A stretch of 55,447 bases of DNA, from contig CAJAQT010000155.1 in assembly GCA_903944165.1 (NCBI GenBank), positions 1-55,447 of the forward strand, in the 5' to 3' direction. The stretch is from an uncultured Methylococcaceae bacterium. GTDB lineage: Bacteria > Pseudomonadota > Gammaproteobacteria > Methylococcales > Methylomonadaceae. Of the stretch, positions 1 to 9,533 are shown one piece after another (position 1 is the first letter of the stretch; every line of letters starts with the position of its first letter). A program made the translations under genes and the position numbers. Under the pieces are notes generated by a model. The model was not told where the DNA came from. It ran no database searches and worked only from the letters and a program-made list of their open reading frames with translations.

Positions 1-217
1 CCGCAGTAATGACCCACGTTGAATTAATTAATGTGGCTCCACATGTTAGGCCATCGAAGTTGCTATCACCGCTGTAGATTAAGCCGACTATCCACGGCCA
101 GTCGCCTCGTTGTGCATCATAACCTCCGACAATCCTGGGTTCTGAAAAAGCAAGTGTAGTAAATCCTAAGAGGAGGATAGCGCTAAGGTTTAGCTGTTTT
201 AAGGTTCTTTTTATCAT
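1..217 (-). CDS. Secreted trypsin-like serine protease (family S1), N-terminal part only
   Basis: The minus strand opens at an ATG (217) preceded by AAGGA about 6 bases upstream, and the frame runs off the window edge without a stop. About 72 codons are visible. The first 25 or so residues form a Sec signal peptide: basic MIKRTLKQ, then a hydrophobic stretch ending in TLAFS. Next comes EPRIVGG, where IVGG is the mature N-terminus typical of chymotrypsin-fold proteases, then WPWIVGL and [14 protein letters not shown]. The last leads directly into the catalytic histidine (TAAHC in the family), which lies just outside the window. There is almost no propeptide between the signal and IVGG, so signal cleavage plus removal of two or three residues would generate the active N-terminus. 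Family assignment is firm; substrate and completeness cannot be judged. It is probably independent of mnmA, which lies 39 bases upstream of its start on the same strand. Confidence 0.85.
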   Translation of the reverse strand, partial: MIKRTLKQLNLSAILLLGFTTLAFSEPRIVGGYDAQRGDWPWIVGLIYSGDSNFDGLTCGATLINSTWVITA

Positions 218-256
218 AATGATTTTCCTTATTTATCGTCAGGTTAAAGTATGCTG

Positions 257-1366
257 TTATTTCTGTGTGTACCACGAGGATTGATTAGTTTTATGTTCAA
301 TAATACCGCCACCTAAGCAGATTTCATTATCATAAAAAACAATTGATTGCCCAGGTGTTATCGCGCGTTGTGGGGTTTTAAATGTTACTTTGCAGCGATT
401 ATCTGGCAACGGTTCAACATAACAGCCTTGATCAGCTTGTCGATATCTGGTTTTTGCTGTGCATTCTGTGTTTACTGTTAAGGGTGTTGAGCACCAGTCA
501 AGCTGCCCTGCTTCTAGGGTGTTATGCATAAGTAGTGGATGGTCATGTCCTTGCGCCACGATTAATATATTTTCAGCTAAGTTTTTATCCAAAACATACC
601 AGGGCTCGTCGGGTGAATTTTTGACGCCACCAATACCTAAGCCTTGTCGTTGACCAAAAGTGTAGTACATTAAGCCATGGTGCTGTCCAATCAAGCGACC
701 TTCTGGTGTTTTAATATCACCTGGTTGTGAGGGTAGGTAACGCTGTAAAAATTCAGAAAATTTTCGCTCACCAATAAAACAAATGCCTGTGCTGTCTTTT
801 TTCTGGTGATTTTGAAAGCCAGCTTGTTGAGCCAATAGGCGAATTTCAGGTTTATGTAAATGACCAATTGGAAACAATGTTTTAGATAGTGCCGTTTGCC
901 CCAAGGTATACAAAAAATAACTTTGTTCCTTATTGGGGTCTAATCCTTTTAGCAATTGAAAGGTATCGTTGTTTTTAATGACTTGGGCATAATGACCGGT
1001 AGCAATGTAATCAGCACCTAACTCAGTGGTGGCATAGTTTAAAAAGGCTTTAAATTTTATATGCTTATTACATAAAATATCGGGGTTTGGCGTGCGCCCA
1101 GCTTTAAATTCTTCAAGAAATACGGTAAAGACTTCATCCCAATATTCAGTTGAAAAATTAATGGTGTGAAGTGGGATGCCCAGTTGGTCGCATACCTGTT
1201 GTGCATCTTCAAGATCTTGCATTGCTGTGCAATAGTCTGTGCCATCATCTTCTTCCCAGTTTTTCATGAACAAGCCCGTGACGGTATAGCCTTGTTTTAA
1301 TAGCAGCAAGGCCGTGACAGAAGAATCTACACCACCTGACATACCTACGATGATGTTTTTAGTCAT
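257..1366 (-). CDS. mnmA: tRNA-specific 2-thiouridylase MnmA
   Basis: MnmA activates U34 of tRNA-Lys, -Glu and -Gln with ATP and inserts sulfur delivered by the Tus relay, giving the 2-thio part of mnm5s2U. The PP-loop SGGVDSS is at residues 10-16. The two cysteines of the family are visible: C99 in DILCNKH and C196 in STGICFIGE. At 369 residues it matches the usual length (about 360-370). I chose the ATG at 1366 because the family begins directly with a strand leading into the PP-loop; a TTG 12 bases upstream is in frame but has no better ribosome site. The start overlaps the end of the Nudix gene by 8 bases, so translation is probably coupled. The nudJ-mnmA pair is also adjacent in Escherichia coli. 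Confidence 0.97.
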   Translation of the reverse strand: MTKNIIVGMSGGVDSSVTALLLLKQGYTVTGLFMKNWEEDDGTDYCTAMQDLEDAQQVCDQLGIPLHTINFSTEYWDEVFTVFLEEFKAGRTPNPDILCNKHIKFKAFLNYATTELGADYIATGHYAQVIKNNDTFQLLKGLDPNKEQSYFLYTLGQTALSKTLFPIGHLHKPEIRLLAQQAGFQNHQKKDSTGICFIGERKFSEFLQRYLPSQPGDIKTPEGRLIGQHHGLMYYTFGQRQGLGIGGVKNSPDEPWYVLDKNLAENILIVAQGHDHPLLMHNTLEAGQLDWCSTPLTVNTECTAKTRYRQADQGCYVEPLPDNRCKVTFKTPQRAITPGQSIVFYDNEICLGGGIIEHKTNQSSWYTQK

Positions 1367-1820
1367 GCTCAGTATCAAAAAATGAAGTTAACAAGGAGAG
1401 TGGATAACGCGGGCCCGTTAAGTAGTCATCGATGGCAATCAATACTAAAGGGCTTCTTAATCGGTGTTGTTGTGAGGCAATTTCATCGCGAGTCAGCCAA
1501 TGTGTTGCAATGATGCCTTGATCAAGCGGTTGCTGAGCATCAAAGCTATGACAATATCCCGTAAAGCACATTCGTAAAAAGGTCGGGGACGCAGGGGTTT
1601 TGCGCCAAAGTTGGATAGCAATAAGTGCTTGAGGTTCAAATTGCCAGGCAGTTTCTTCCTTAACTTCGCGTATAACCGCGCCAATTAAGTCTTCATTTTG
1701 TTCAAAATGTCCGGCTGGTTGGTTTAATTGAAGGCCTTGGGTGGTTTCTTCTTCAACCAATAAGAATTTGTTTTCCCGTTCAATAATAGCGGCAACGGTG
1801 ACGTGTGGTTTCCAAACCAT
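1359..1820 (-). CDS. nudJ: Nudix hydrolase, NudJ-like (thiamin/nucleotide pyrophosphatase family)
   Basis: A 153-residue Nudix protein. The Nudix box spans residues 37-59: G37, E43 and the REVKEE core (51-56) that binds catalytic Mg2+. The box glycine after EE (the G of REUXEEXGU) is alanine here (A58), followed by W59; the metal-binding glutamates are intact, so activity is expected. NudJ of E. coli hydrolyses nucleoside tri- and diphosphates and the thiamin precursor HMP-PP, and its gene also lies next to mnmA. This conserved neighbourhood is the main reason for the NudJ assignment over a generic Nudix call. A GAGA stretch about 8 bases upstream of the ATG could serve as ribosome site. The gene heads a two-gene unit with mnmA, divergent from clpS across 250 bases. 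Confidence 0.85.
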   Translation of the reverse strand: MVWKPHVTVAAIIERENKFLLVEEETTQGLQLNQPAGHFEQNEDLIGAVIREVKEETAWQFEPQALIAIQLWRKTPASPTFLRMCFTGYCHSFDAQQPLDQGIIATHWLTRDEIASQQHRLRSPLVLIAIDDYLTGPRYPLSLLTSFFDTEHD

Positions 1821-1994
1821 AAATTTATCTCAATTAATTAAAAATGCTGTGGTAGTTTAACTGCTGTTATCGCAGAAAAAAGACAGTAGAGGTGAAAAGG
1901 GATAGTTAAATTGTTGCTGAATAGCACTCTTTTTTAAATGTGTTGTTTAACTGCCAAGAATAACCGATAAAAAAGTTTAGATTAAGTAAAAGTG

Positions 1995-2000
1995 TATAAT
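1995..2000 (+). promoter_or_regulatory. Candidate -10 element upstream of clpS-clpA
   Basis: A perfect TATAAT lies 71 bases before the clpS start in the divergent nudJ/clpS gap (1821-2070), immediately preceded by TG. No good -35 hexamer sits 16-18 bases upstream; TTTAGA at 1976-1981 is too close. The rest of this gap is AT-rich with no other clear site. Position and match only; not otherwise supported. Confidence 0.4.
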
Positions 2001-2070
2001 TTTTTACTGCAATTGAACTTGAAATACGCCAGAAAACCCATTATGTTTAATAAAAGAAATTAATTTATCA

Positions 2071-2400
2071 ATGATTATGTCAAACTCTACTCCTTATGAA
2101 GATCACGATGATGATTTACTTTTGCAAAGTGAGCTGCCTCAATTACAGCCGCCGCCACTGTATAAAGTAGTTTTATTAAATGATGATTTTACGCCAATGG
2201 ACTTTGTTATTGAGGTTTTAATGATATTCTTTGGAATGTCTGAAGAGTTAGCTACGCAAGTGATGTTGCAGATTCATATTCAAGGTTTAGGTGTGTGTGG
2301 AACCTATACAAAAGATGTTGCGGCCACCAAAGTTGTTATTGTTAATGAATTTTCCCGTGAGCATCAGCATCCTTTGTTGTGTTCTATGGAAGTCGTTTAA
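2071..2400 (+). CDS. clpS: ATP-dependent Clp protease adaptor ClpS
   Basis: ClpS is the bacterial N-recognin. It binds proteins with N-terminal Leu, Phe, Tyr or Trp and hands them to ClpA for degradation by ClpP. The protein has 109 residues: a flexible acidic N-terminus (EDHDDD) followed by the conserved core [19 protein letters not shown], where the N-degron pocket residues N, D and M of NDDFTPM are present. [16 protein letters not shown] matches the C-terminal half of the fold. Either the ATG at 2071 or the one at 2077 could be used; neither has a strong Shine-Dalgarno sequence. clpA follows after 11 bases, the usual two-gene operon. Confidence 0.96.
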   Translation: MIMSNSTPYEDHDDDLLLQSELPQLQPPPLYKVVLLNDDFTPMDFVIEVLMIFFGMSEELATQVMLQIHIQGLGVCGTYTKDVAATKVVIVNEFSREHQHPLLCSMEVV

Positions 2401-2411
2401 ATGGAGCGTTT

Positions 2412-4676
2412 ATGTTAAATAAAGAACTAGAAATAACCTTAAATAATGCATTTAAAAGTGCTCATGATAAGCGTCATGAATTTATTACTGTTGAGCATTT
2501 ATTGCTGGCATTGCTTGATAATTCAGCATCAGCAACTGTATTGAGAGCATGTAAATGCGATATTTCGTTAATTCGTGAACAATTAACTAAATTTATTAAT
2601 GAGACTATCTCGTTACTACCTCATGGTGTGCATCGAGAAACACAGCCTACCTTAGGATTTCAACGAGTGTTGCAGCGCGCAGTCTTTCATATTCAGGCAA
2701 CGGATAAAAAAGAAGTGACGGGGGCAAATTTATTTGTCGCCTTATTTAGTGAGCAAGATTCCCATGCCGTTTACTTATTGAATCAACAAGAAATAACCAG
2801 ATTAGATGTGGTTAATTTTATGGCGCATGGCGTTGGAAAAAATGACGACGATAAAGCACAGAGTGAAGATCAATTATCTGAACAGAGTCATGGGGAGTCG
2901 GAAAGCGGTAAGCCTTTAGATCGTTTTGCAACCAATTTAAATAACGAAGCTAAAGAAGGACGAATTGATCCTTTAATTGGTCGTGATCTTGAGGTTGAGC
3001 GAACCATCCAGACATTGTGTCGAAGACGTAAAAATAATCCTTTGTTAGTAGGCGAAGCGGGTGTTGGTAAAACAGCTATTGCAGAGGGGCTTGCTAAAAA
3101 AATTGTAGAACAACAAGTGCCTGAGGTTTTAGCGAATAGTGTTATTTATGCTTTAGATTTAGGCGCGTTGGTTGCGGGCACAAAATATCGAGGTGATTTT
3201 GAAAAACGCTTAAAAGCTGTTATCAATCAATTAAAAAAAGAACCCGATGCGATATTATTTATTGATGAAATTCATACCATAATTGGCGCAGGGTCTGCGT
3301 CTGGGGGGGTAATGGATGCGTCTAATTTACTTAAGCCCGCTTTAGCTTCAGGACGATTACGGTGTATTGGTTCAACAACGTATCAAGAATATCGCAGTAT
3401 TTTTGAAAAAGATCATGCCTTAGCCCGTCGTTTCCAGAAAATTGATGTAGTCGAACCTTCTGTTGAAGATACCATTTTAATTTTAAAAGGCTTGAAATCG
3501 CGTTTTGAAGAGCATCATGGCGTTGTGTATACGCCAGAAGCATTGCAAGTTGCCGTAGAACTTTCTGATCGCTATATCAACGATCGACATTTGCCTGATA
3601 AGGCGATTGATGTAATTGATGAGGCGGGTGCAAAACAGCGCATGTTGACTGAGTCAGAGCGTAAACATTCGATTGGTACTTATGAAATCGAAGAAATTAT
3701 TTCTAAAATAGCAAGAATTCCTGCTAAATCAGTGAGTTCAAATGATATTGATAAGCTGGCTAATCTTGAAAAGAACTTAAAAATGCTCGTGTTTGGTCAA
3801 GATATGGCGATTAGTGCGTTAGCGTCAGCTATCAAACTATCGCGTGCTGGTTTAAGAGATAGTCAAAAACCAATTGGTTCGTTTTTATTTGCAGGCCCTA
3901 CTGGGGTGGGTAAAACGGAAGTAAGTAGACAGTTAGCTAAAGTGTTGGGTATTGAGTTAATCCGTTTTGATATGTCTGAATACATGGAAAGACATACGGT
4001 TTCAAGATTAATCGGCGCGCCTCCTGGCTATGTAGGGTTTGATCAAGGTGGTTTGCTAACAGAAAAAATTAATAAACATCCACATGCTGTACTTTTGCTT
4101 GATGAGCTGGAAAAGGCGCATCCTGATGTGTTTAATCTTTTATTACAAGTCATGGATCATGGTACTTTAACGGATAACAATGGTCGAAAAGCTGATTTTA
4201 GAAATGTCATTTTAATCATGACCACCAATGCGGGTGCAGAAGAGGGTAGTCGAGCATCGATAGGTTTTACTTTCCAAGATCATGCAACGGATAGTATGAA
4301 GGTTATTGAAAAAAGTTTTTCGCCAGAATTTAGAAATCGTTTGGATACCGTAATTCAATTTAAACCCTTAGATTTTTCAAGCATAGGGTTTGTTGTTGAT
4401 AAATTTATTTTTGAATTAGAAGCAAAGCTTGCTGATAAGCAGGTTACTTTATCCTTAGATTCAGAAGCCAGAGTGTGGCTTGCTGAAAATGGCTGTGATA
4501 CAAAAATGGGTGCTAGACCTATGAGTAGGCTTATTCAAGAAAAAATAAAAAAACCTTTGGCGAATGAGTTGTTATTTGGTGAATTAACAAAGGGTGGGCA
4601 CGTAACTATTAAACTTGATAATAATGACTTAGTGTTTGAAATAGTTAGCAAAGAACACGTGGTATCTGAAATGTAA
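2412..4676 (+). CDS. clpA: ATP-dependent Clp protease ATP-binding subunit ClpA
   Basis: Hsp100 unfoldase that feeds substrates into ClpP; with ClpS it executes the N-degron pathway. The order is an N-terminal double Clp-N repeat (to about residue 145), an acidic linker (EDQLSEQSHGESE), AAA+ domain 1 with Walker A GEAGVGKT near residue 214, and AAA+ domain 2 with Walker A GPTGVGKT near residue 495. I placed the start at ATG 2412, preceded by TGGAGC, because MLNKELEITLN matches the family N-terminus; an upstream in-frame start at 2379 would add residues that overlap clpS. Length (754 residues) is typical. The gene ends just before a bidirectional hairpin shared with infA. Confidence 0.97.
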   Translation: MLNKELEITLNNAFKSAHDKRHEFITVEHLLLALLDNSASATVLRACKCDISLIREQLTKFINETISLLPHGVHRETQPTLGFQRVLQRAVFHIQATDKKEVTGANLFVALFSEQDSHAVYLLNQQEITRLDVVNFMAHGVGKNDDDKAQSEDQLSEQSHGESESGKPLDRFATNLNNEAKEGRIDPLIGRDLEVERTIQTLCRRRKNNPLLVGEAGVGKTAIAEGLAKKIVEQQVPEVLANSVIYALDLGALVAGTKYRGDFEKRLKAVINQLKKEPDAILFIDEIHTIIGAGSASGGVMDASNLLKPALASGRLRCIGSTTYQEYRSIFEKDHALARRFQKIDVVEPSVEDTILILKGLKSRFEEHHGVVYTPEALQVAVELSDRYINDRHLPDKAIDVIDEAGAKQRMLTESERKHSIGTYEIEEIISKIARIPAKSVSSNDIDKLANLEKNLKMLVFGQDMAISALASAIKLSRAGLRDSQKPIGSFLFAGPTGVGKTEVSRQLAKVLGIELIRFDMSEYMERHTVSRLIGAPPGYVGFDQGGLLTEKINKHPHAVLLLDELEKAHPDVFNLLLQVMDHGTLTDNNGRKADFRNVILIMTTNAGAEEGSRASIGFTFQDHATDSMKVIEKSFSPEFRNRLDTVIQFKPLDFSSIGFVVDKFIFELEAKLADKQVTLSLDSEARVWLAENGCDTKMGARPMSRLIQEKIKKPLANELLFGELTKGGHVTIKLDNNDLVFEIVSKEHVVSEM

Positions 4677-4684
4677 ATAAAGAC

Positions 4685-4719
4685 GCGTTAATAGTATGTT
4701 CAAAAAATATTATTAACGC
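4685..4719. terminator. Inverted repeat between convergent clpA and infA
   Basis: GCGTTAATA (4685-4693) pairs perfectly with TATTAACGC (4711-4719), and the stem extends inward by about four more pairs including one G-U. The loop is A-rich. It sits 8 bases after the clpA stop and covers the infA stop codon, so it can stop transcripts arriving from both sides. A bidirectional intrinsic terminator is inferred from position; the U-tract is weak on either strand. Confidence 0.6.
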
Positions 4720-4931
4720 ATGCGGAAGGAAATGCGTCCTTTTGTTAAGTCATACGGTGTCATTTCTACTTTTACACTATCTCCAGTAAGAATACGGATA
4801 TAATGTTTGCGCATTTTTCCTGATATATGTGCCGTTACAATATGTCCATTTTCTAGTTGAACCCGAAACATAGTATTAGGAAGCGTATCAATTACTTTTC
4901 CTTCCATTTCAATTTGATCTTCTTTTGCCAT
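4713..4931 (-). CDS. infA: Translation initiation factor IF-1
   Basis: IF-1 occupies the A site of the 30S subunit during initiation. The 72-residue length is the family norm, and the sequence is a single S1/OB fold: [13 protein letters not shown], then [27 protein letters not shown] and [18 protein letters not shown]. An AAGG ribosome site lies upstream. The gene is last in the co-directional run aat-ate-infA. Linkage of infA to ate, aat and clpA is common in gamma- and betaproteobacteria. Confidence 0.98.
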   Translation of the reverse strand: MAKEDQIEMEGKVIDTLPNTMFRVQLENGHIVTAHISGKMRKHYIRILTGDSVKVEMTPYDLTKGRISFRMR

Positions 4932-5020
4932 CTTTAAAGTGCCTTATTTTAAAAAAAGAGCATCATATCATAAGCATCTATTTTAAGAATAGGGCTCGTG
5001 TGGATAAAAATCAAAAACCG

Positions 5021-5728
5021 TTATAGCATTGAACATTCACTCCAATTTTCGTTAATTAACAGTTCAATGGGCTTAAAGTTTGATTTGTAATTCATTTTTT
5101 TGCACTCTTTTATCCAAAAGCCTAAATATAAAAAAGTTAATTGCCGGTGTTGAAGTTGTTCAATTTGCCATAACACGATGTATACACCCAGACTACGTTC
5201 TGAAAATTTAGGGTCAAAAAAGCTGTAAACTGCCGACCATGCGTTGTCTAATTGATCAATAATAGCGACTGCAGCAAGTTGCGTGTCAATAAAAAATTCT
5301 ACAAAAATCGTGTTACACCACTCACTGTTAAAAAAATCAAGGTAATGCGCGGGACTGGCGTGTGCCATGTCTCCCTCGCTATGTCGATGTAGTTGGTAAT
5401 TTAAAAAAAGCTCATAATGTGACGTATTAAAAATAGGCGGTTTAATGATGGCTTTAATATCTATATTTTTTTTTAAGCAGCGTTTTTGAGTTCTATTTGC
5501 TTTGAAATTACTGATATTAATTCTTGAGGGCACGCAGGCTATACACGCTTGGCAGTAGGGTTTATAAATGTCATGACCACTTCTTCTAAACCCTTGGGTG
5601 ATTAATTGAGAGTATATTTTATTATTTAGTTGCTTTGACGGATACGCATATAAAAATTGTGCATCACGATGATCTAAATAACTACAGGGTTGTTTAGATG
5701 TTAAAAAAAAATTATTTATTATTTCCAT
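5021..5728 (-). CDS. bpt: Aspartate/glutamate leucyltransferase (Bpt/Ate family)
   Basis: Transfers leucine from Leu-tRNA to proteins that start with Asp or Glu, producing a primary N-degron read by ClpS. At 235 residues it is of normal length. The N-terminal part has the ATE-family signature: PCSYLDHRDAQ, GFRRSGHDIYKPYC and the cysteine pair CQACIAC, followed by VPSRI. The C-terminal GNAT-like half includes the segments DNAWSAVYSFFDP and LYLGFWI. The start ATG at 5728 overlaps the aat stop by 10 bases, so the two transferase genes are likely translationally coupled. Leucyl rather than arginyl transfer is inferred from the bacterial Bpt branch and the aat/clpS context. Confidence 0.94.
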   Translation of the reverse strand: MEIINNFFLTSKQPCSYLDHRDAQFLYAYPSKQLNNKIYSQLITQGFRRSGHDIYKPYCQACIACVPSRINISNFKANRTQKRCLKKNIDIKAIIKPPIFNTSHYELFLNYQLHRHSEGDMAHASPAHYLDFFNSEWCNTIFVEFFIDTQLAAVAIIDQLDNAWSAVYSFFDPKFSERSLGVYIVLWQIEQLQHRQLTFLYLGFWIKECKKMNYKSNFKPIELLINENWSECSML

Positions 5729-6408
5729 GCGGGTGAAAAAGCTGGGATTTCACAAAAAAAATTTAGTAAATCAATGAATTTAGTTCGGCTAATGTTTTCT
5801 GCGCCAAGACTGACTAAGTGTTCAGAATGCACTTGGCAGTCAATGAGTTTATATCCCCACGTATAAAGCCAATTAACTAAGCTAATAAATGCTATTTTTG
5901 AGCTATCTGTTTGAGTATGAAACATTGATTCGCCAAAAAAAACTTGGCCAATGCTAATGCCATATAAACCACCCACTAATGTTGAATCCTGCCATGCCTC
6001 AATTGAATGAGCATGCCCCTGGCGATGCAGTTGTGTATAAGCCGTTATGATTTCAGGGGAAATCCACGTTTCATTGCACACTTTTCTTTTTTTAGCACAC
6101 TCGGTAATGACATGAGTGAATGCTTGGTCATAAGTAATCTTAAATATATGTTTTCTAAATGTTTTATTTAGGCTTTTGGAGATAATTATTGATTTTGGAT
6201 ATAACACTAATCTTGGGTTTGGAGACCACCACAAAATGGGTTCTCCTTGATTGTACCAAGGAAAAACGCCGTGTCGATAAGCAGTTAATAAGCGTTGTTC
6301 AGATAAGCAACCGCCCACTGCCAATAAGCCTTCGGGCTCTAAAAGTGCTGAATTGACAGACGGGAAGTCTTGATGAGGATTTTTTTTATCAAGCAGCATC
6401 AAGCTCAT
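5719..6408 (-). CDS. aat: Leucyl/phenylalanyl-tRNA--protein transferase
   Basis: Adds Leu or Phe to proteins that begin with Arg or Lys, creating N-degrons for ClpS-ClpAP. The signature segments are clear: FPSVNSALLEPEGLLAVGG near the N-terminus, then HGVFPWYNQGEPILWWSPNPR, and further on GGLYGISIGQVFFGESMFH. About 229 residues from the ATG at 6408; a TTG two codons earlier is also in frame. There is no convincing Shine-Dalgarno sequence. The start lies 14 bases after the oadB stop, so expression may depend on read-through from the oad genes. Confidence 0.96.
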   Translation of the reverse strand: MSLMLLDKKNPHQDFPSVNSALLEPEGLLAVGGCLSEQRLLTAYRHGVFPWYNQGEPILWWSPNPRLVLYPKSIIISKSLNKTFRKHIFKITYDQAFTHVITECAKKRKVCNETWISPEIITAYTQLHRQGHAHSIEAWQDSTLVGGLYGISIGQVFFGESMFHTQTDSSKIAFISLVNWLYTWGYKLIDCQVHSEHLVSLGAENISRTKFIDLLNFFCEIPAFSPAWK

Positions 6409-6422
6409 TATCAAAAATACTA

Positions 6423-7550
6423 TTATTTAATTAAGCTCAATAAGACCCCGGCAGCAACTGCGGAGCCGATGACACCTGCTACATTAGGCCCCATTGCGTG
6501 CATCAGTAAAAAATTATGTGGATTGCTTTCTAAGCCTAATTTATTAGCGACTCTGGCCGCCATTGGAACCGCTGAAACACCTGCTGCGCCAATAAGTGGG
6601 TTGATTGGTGTGCTGCTAAATTTATTCATGATTTTTGCCATGATAACCCCTGCAGCTGTGCCAATAGCAAAAGCACATGCGCCCAAGGCCAATATGCCTA
6701 AAGTTTCAGCTTGTAAAAAAGCATGGGCACTGAGTTTTGAGCCTACGGCTAAGCCTAGAAAAATAGTGACAATATTAATTAATTCATTTTGTGCGGTTTG
6801 GCTTAAACGATCAACAACGCCGCAGGCATTCATTAAGTTGCCCAGTGCAAACATGCCAATAAGTGGTGTTGCTGAAGGCAATAATAAAATAGACAGTAGG
6901 AGTAACATTAAAGGAAAGACAATTTTTTCAGTTTTACTGACGGTGCGCATTTGCTTCATTTCAATTCTGCGTTCAGCCTCTGTGGTCAAGGCACGCATAA
7001 TTGGTGGTTGAATTAAGGGCACTAATGCCATGTAAGAATATGCGGCAACGGCAATTGCACCAAGTAAATCAGGCGATAATTTAGACGCTACATAAATAGC
7101 AGTAGGGCCATCAGCACCGCCAATAATGCCAATCGCCGCAGCATCTTTTATTGAAAATTCAATTCCTGGAATAATATTAAGAGCTAATGCACCTAAAAGC
7201 GATGCAAAAATGCCAAATTGTGCAGCCGCACCAAGTAATAAGGTTTTAGGATTGGCTATCATTGGGCCAAAATCTGTCATAGCTCCAACTCCCATAAAAA
7301 TGAGCAAGGGAAATACGCCTGTTTTAATGCCGTAGTAAAGATAATATAACAGCCCGCCTTCTTCAGAAATACCCGCAACAGGGATATTGCTAAGAATAGC
7401 ACCAAAGCCAATAGGTAAAAGTAAGAGGGGTTCAAAGCCTTTTTTGATCGCCAAAAAAAGCAACAAGAAACCAACTAGCATCATAAAAGCTTGTCCGCTA
7501 GTAAAGTTATAAAGTCCAGTGCTTTGCCAAAGAGAATTAAGATTTTCCAT
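6423..7550 (-). CDS. oadB: Oxaloacetate decarboxylase, sodium pump beta subunit OadB
   Basis: Membrane subunit that decarboxylates carboxybiotin on OadA and couples this to Na+ export. The 375-residue protein is highly hydrophobic with around ten membrane segments. It shows the family segments [33 protein letters not shown] and, near the C-terminus, [18 protein letters not shown] with [19 protein letters not shown]. The conserved aspartate of GGADGPT, implicated in Na+ and proton movement in this family, is present. It is third in the order oadG-oadA-oadB, separated from oadA by 23 bases. The sodium role is inferred from family membership. Confidence 0.95.
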   Translation of the reverse strand: MENLNSLWQSTGLYNFTSGQAFMMLVGFLLLFLAIKKGFEPLLLLPIGFGAILSNIPVAGISEEGGLLYYLYYGIKTGVFPLLIFMGVGAMTDFGPMIANPKTLLLGAAAQFGIFASLLGALALNIIPGIEFSIKDAAAIGIIGGADGPTAIYVASKLSPDLLGAIAVAAYSYMALVPLIQPPIMRALTTEAERRIEMKQMRTVSKTEKIVFPLMLLLLSILLLPSATPLIGMFALGNLMNACGVVDRLSQTAQNELINIVTIFLGLAVGSKLSAHAFLQAETLGILALGACAFAIGTAAGVIMAKIMNKFSSTPINPLIGAAGVSAVPMAARVANKLGLESNPHNFLLMHAMGPNVAGVIGSAVAAGVLLSLIK

Positions 7551-7573
7551 GATTAAATTTTTATAAAATGCTT

Positions 7574-9352
7574 TTATAAAGAAATTAACGCGTTACCACC
7601 AGCGACTGCGCCGCCTTCTTTAACGTGAACAGCACTTACAATGCCAGTAAATTTAGAGCGTATTTCTGTTTCCATTTTCATGGCTTCCATAACGACCACG
7701 ACATCACCTTCGGAAACGTGAGAGCCTTCATTAACAAGAATTTTTAAAATATTACCTGCCATAGGCGCATAAATTTCAGCCCCTGCTTTTGCCGTCGGAT
7801 CGCTTGGTTTATTGTCGACGCTAGTGGCGTGAATATTTAAAGGCGTGCCAACTGGACCGACAGAAACGGTAAAGTTTCTGCCATCGACATTGACAGTGTA
7901 AGTTTCAATTGACGGTGTCGTTGTTGGTAATGTTGGCGTAGCGGGTGTTAAGGTACTTGGGTGCGCTTCAAATGCGTCTGGATTTGTGCGGTTAGCAATA
8001 AATTTCCAGCCAATTTGTGCAAACATGCCATGAATTAAAGCGTCTTCGTCTATATTTTTTGCTAGGGTTACCTGTTCAGCCTTGGCTTTTTCTTGAACTT
8101 CTAAAATTAATTTAGCCATTTCAGGTTCAAGTAAATCGGCAGGACGACAGGTGATGGGCGCGTTTCCCTCTAATACTTTATCTTGTAATGCTTTGTTAAC
8201 AGGGGCGGGTGTAAGTCCATATTCACCTTTTAAAACGCCGGCGGTTTCTTTGGTAATTGTTTTGTATCGCTCGCCATCTAATACGTTAATGACCGCTTGA
8301 GTGCCAACAATTTGGGAAGTGGGCGTAACTAGAGGAATAAAGCCTAGGTCTTCACGAACGCGCGGGATTTCGCGCATGACTTCAGCAAATTTATCGGATG
8401 CACCTTGCTCTTTTAGTTGATTTTCCATATTGGTTAACATGCCGCCAGGAACTTGAGCTATTAAAATGCGACCATCAACGCCTTTTAAGCTGCCTTCAAA
8501 TTGTGCATATTTTTTTCTGATCTCTCGAAAGTAATCAGCAATAACTTCTAGTTTAGTTAAGTTTAAATTAGTTGCGCGTGGTAAGTCCTGAAGACTGGCG
8601 ACAATCGTTTCTGTGGCGCTGTGTCCATAGGTCATGCTAAGTGATGAAATTGCTGTATCAACATTATCAATACCCGCCTCAACAGCTTTGATAATGCTTG
8701 CAACGCTTAAGCCTGTTGTTGCGTGGCAATGAAGATGAACAGGGATGCTTAGATCATGCTTTAAACGACTCACTAATTCAAAGGCATCATAAGGCTTTAG
8801 TAAGCCTGCCATGTCTTTGATGCAAACAGAGTGCGCACCCATATCTTCAATTTGTTTGCCTAGATCAACCCACATATCAATAGTATGGATTGGACTGGTA
8901 GTGTAGGAGATTGTGCCTTGCGCATGACAATCGGTAGCTAACACTGCTTTAATTGTACGATTAATATTACGCATGTCGTTCATGGCGTCAAAAATTCTAA
9001 ATACATCGATACCATTAATGGCGCAACGCTCTACAAATTTATCAACAACATCGTCAGCATAATGTCGGTAACCTAAAATATTTTGACCACGAAGCAGCAT
9101 TTGTTGTGGTGTTTTGGGCATAGCGGCTTTAAGCGCGCGTAATCTTTCCCAAGGGTCTTCGCCAAGAAATCGTATGCAGGCATCAAAGGTTGCTCCGCCC
9201 CAAGATTCAATAGACCAATAACCAATATCATCAAGATTTTTACAAATCGGTAGCATGTCTTCGGTTCGTAATCGCGTAGCTAAAATAGACTGATGCGCAT
9301 CCCTTAAGACAACTTCTGTAATCGTAAGAGGTTTTGAATTGATAGTGACCAT
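7574..9352 (-). CDS. oadA: Oxaloacetate decarboxylase alpha subunit OadA (biotin carrier)
   Basis: The carboxyltransferase and biotin-carrier subunit. It moves CO2 from oxaloacetate to biotin, leaving pyruvate. The N-terminal TIM-barrel carboxyltransferase domain has LRDAHQS near residue 16 and the metal-binding HCHATTG near residue 210. The middle PYC/OADA conserved domain runs to about residue 480. A Thr/Pro-rich linker ([16 protein letters not shown]) then leads to the biotinyl domain, with the biotin lysine K559 in EAMKMETEI. 592 residues is normal. The ribosome site CAGGAG lies 9 bases before the ATG. Beta and gamma subunit genes flank it, which favours the decarboxylase over a pyruvate carboxylase B subunit. 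The 181-base gap to oadG shows no gene. Confidence 0.96.
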   Translation of the reverse strand: MVTINSKPLTITEVVLRDAHQSILATRLRTEDMLPICKNLDDIGYWSIESWGGATFDACIRFLGEDPWERLRALKAAMPKTPQQMLLRGQNILGYRHYADDVVDKFVERCAINGIDVFRIFDAMNDMRNINRTIKAVLATDCHAQGTISYTTSPIHTIDMWVDLGKQIEDMGAHSVCIKDMAGLLKPYDAFELVSRLKHDLSIPVHLHCHATTGLSVASIIKAVEAGIDNVDTAISSLSMTYGHSATETIVASLQDLPRATNLNLTKLEVIADYFREIRKKYAQFEGSLKGVDGRILIAQVPGGMLTNMENQLKEQGASDKFAEVMREIPRVREDLGFIPLVTPTSQIVGTQAVINVLDGERYKTITKETAGVLKGEYGLTPAPVNKALQDKVLEGNAPITCRPADLLEPEMAKLILEVQEKAKAEQVTLAKNIDEDALIHGMFAQIGWKFIANRTNPDAFEAHPSTLTPATPTLPTTTPSIETYTVNVDGRNFTVSVGPVGTPLNIHATSVDNKPSDPTAKAGAEIYAPMAGNILKILVNEGSHVSEGDVVVVMEAMKMETEIRSKFTGIVSAVHVKEGGAVAGGNALISL

Positions 9353-9533
9353 GCCTAAGTTCTCCTGAAATTTTGATGAATCTTACATTGAAAAACATCG
9401 TAACTTAATTGCTTATTATGGGTGATGCTTTATTAAGTTATTAAGTTTTAGATTTAATTAGAATAAGTTAAATTTACTGTTTGAAATTTGTATGGGTAAT
9501 TCACAGCATTAATACAGTAACAAGCATTAAAAA

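Noticed and set aside
6370-7011. 213-codon open frame on the plus strand
   Set aside because: It lies antisense across oadB and aat; its Ala/Pro/Ile-rich translation is the mirror of a membrane protein, and no ribosome site supports it.
7574-9352. Pyruvate carboxylase subunit B
   Set aside because: Same domain order, but beta and gamma decarboxylase subunits are encoded beside it and no biotin carboxylase subunit is present.
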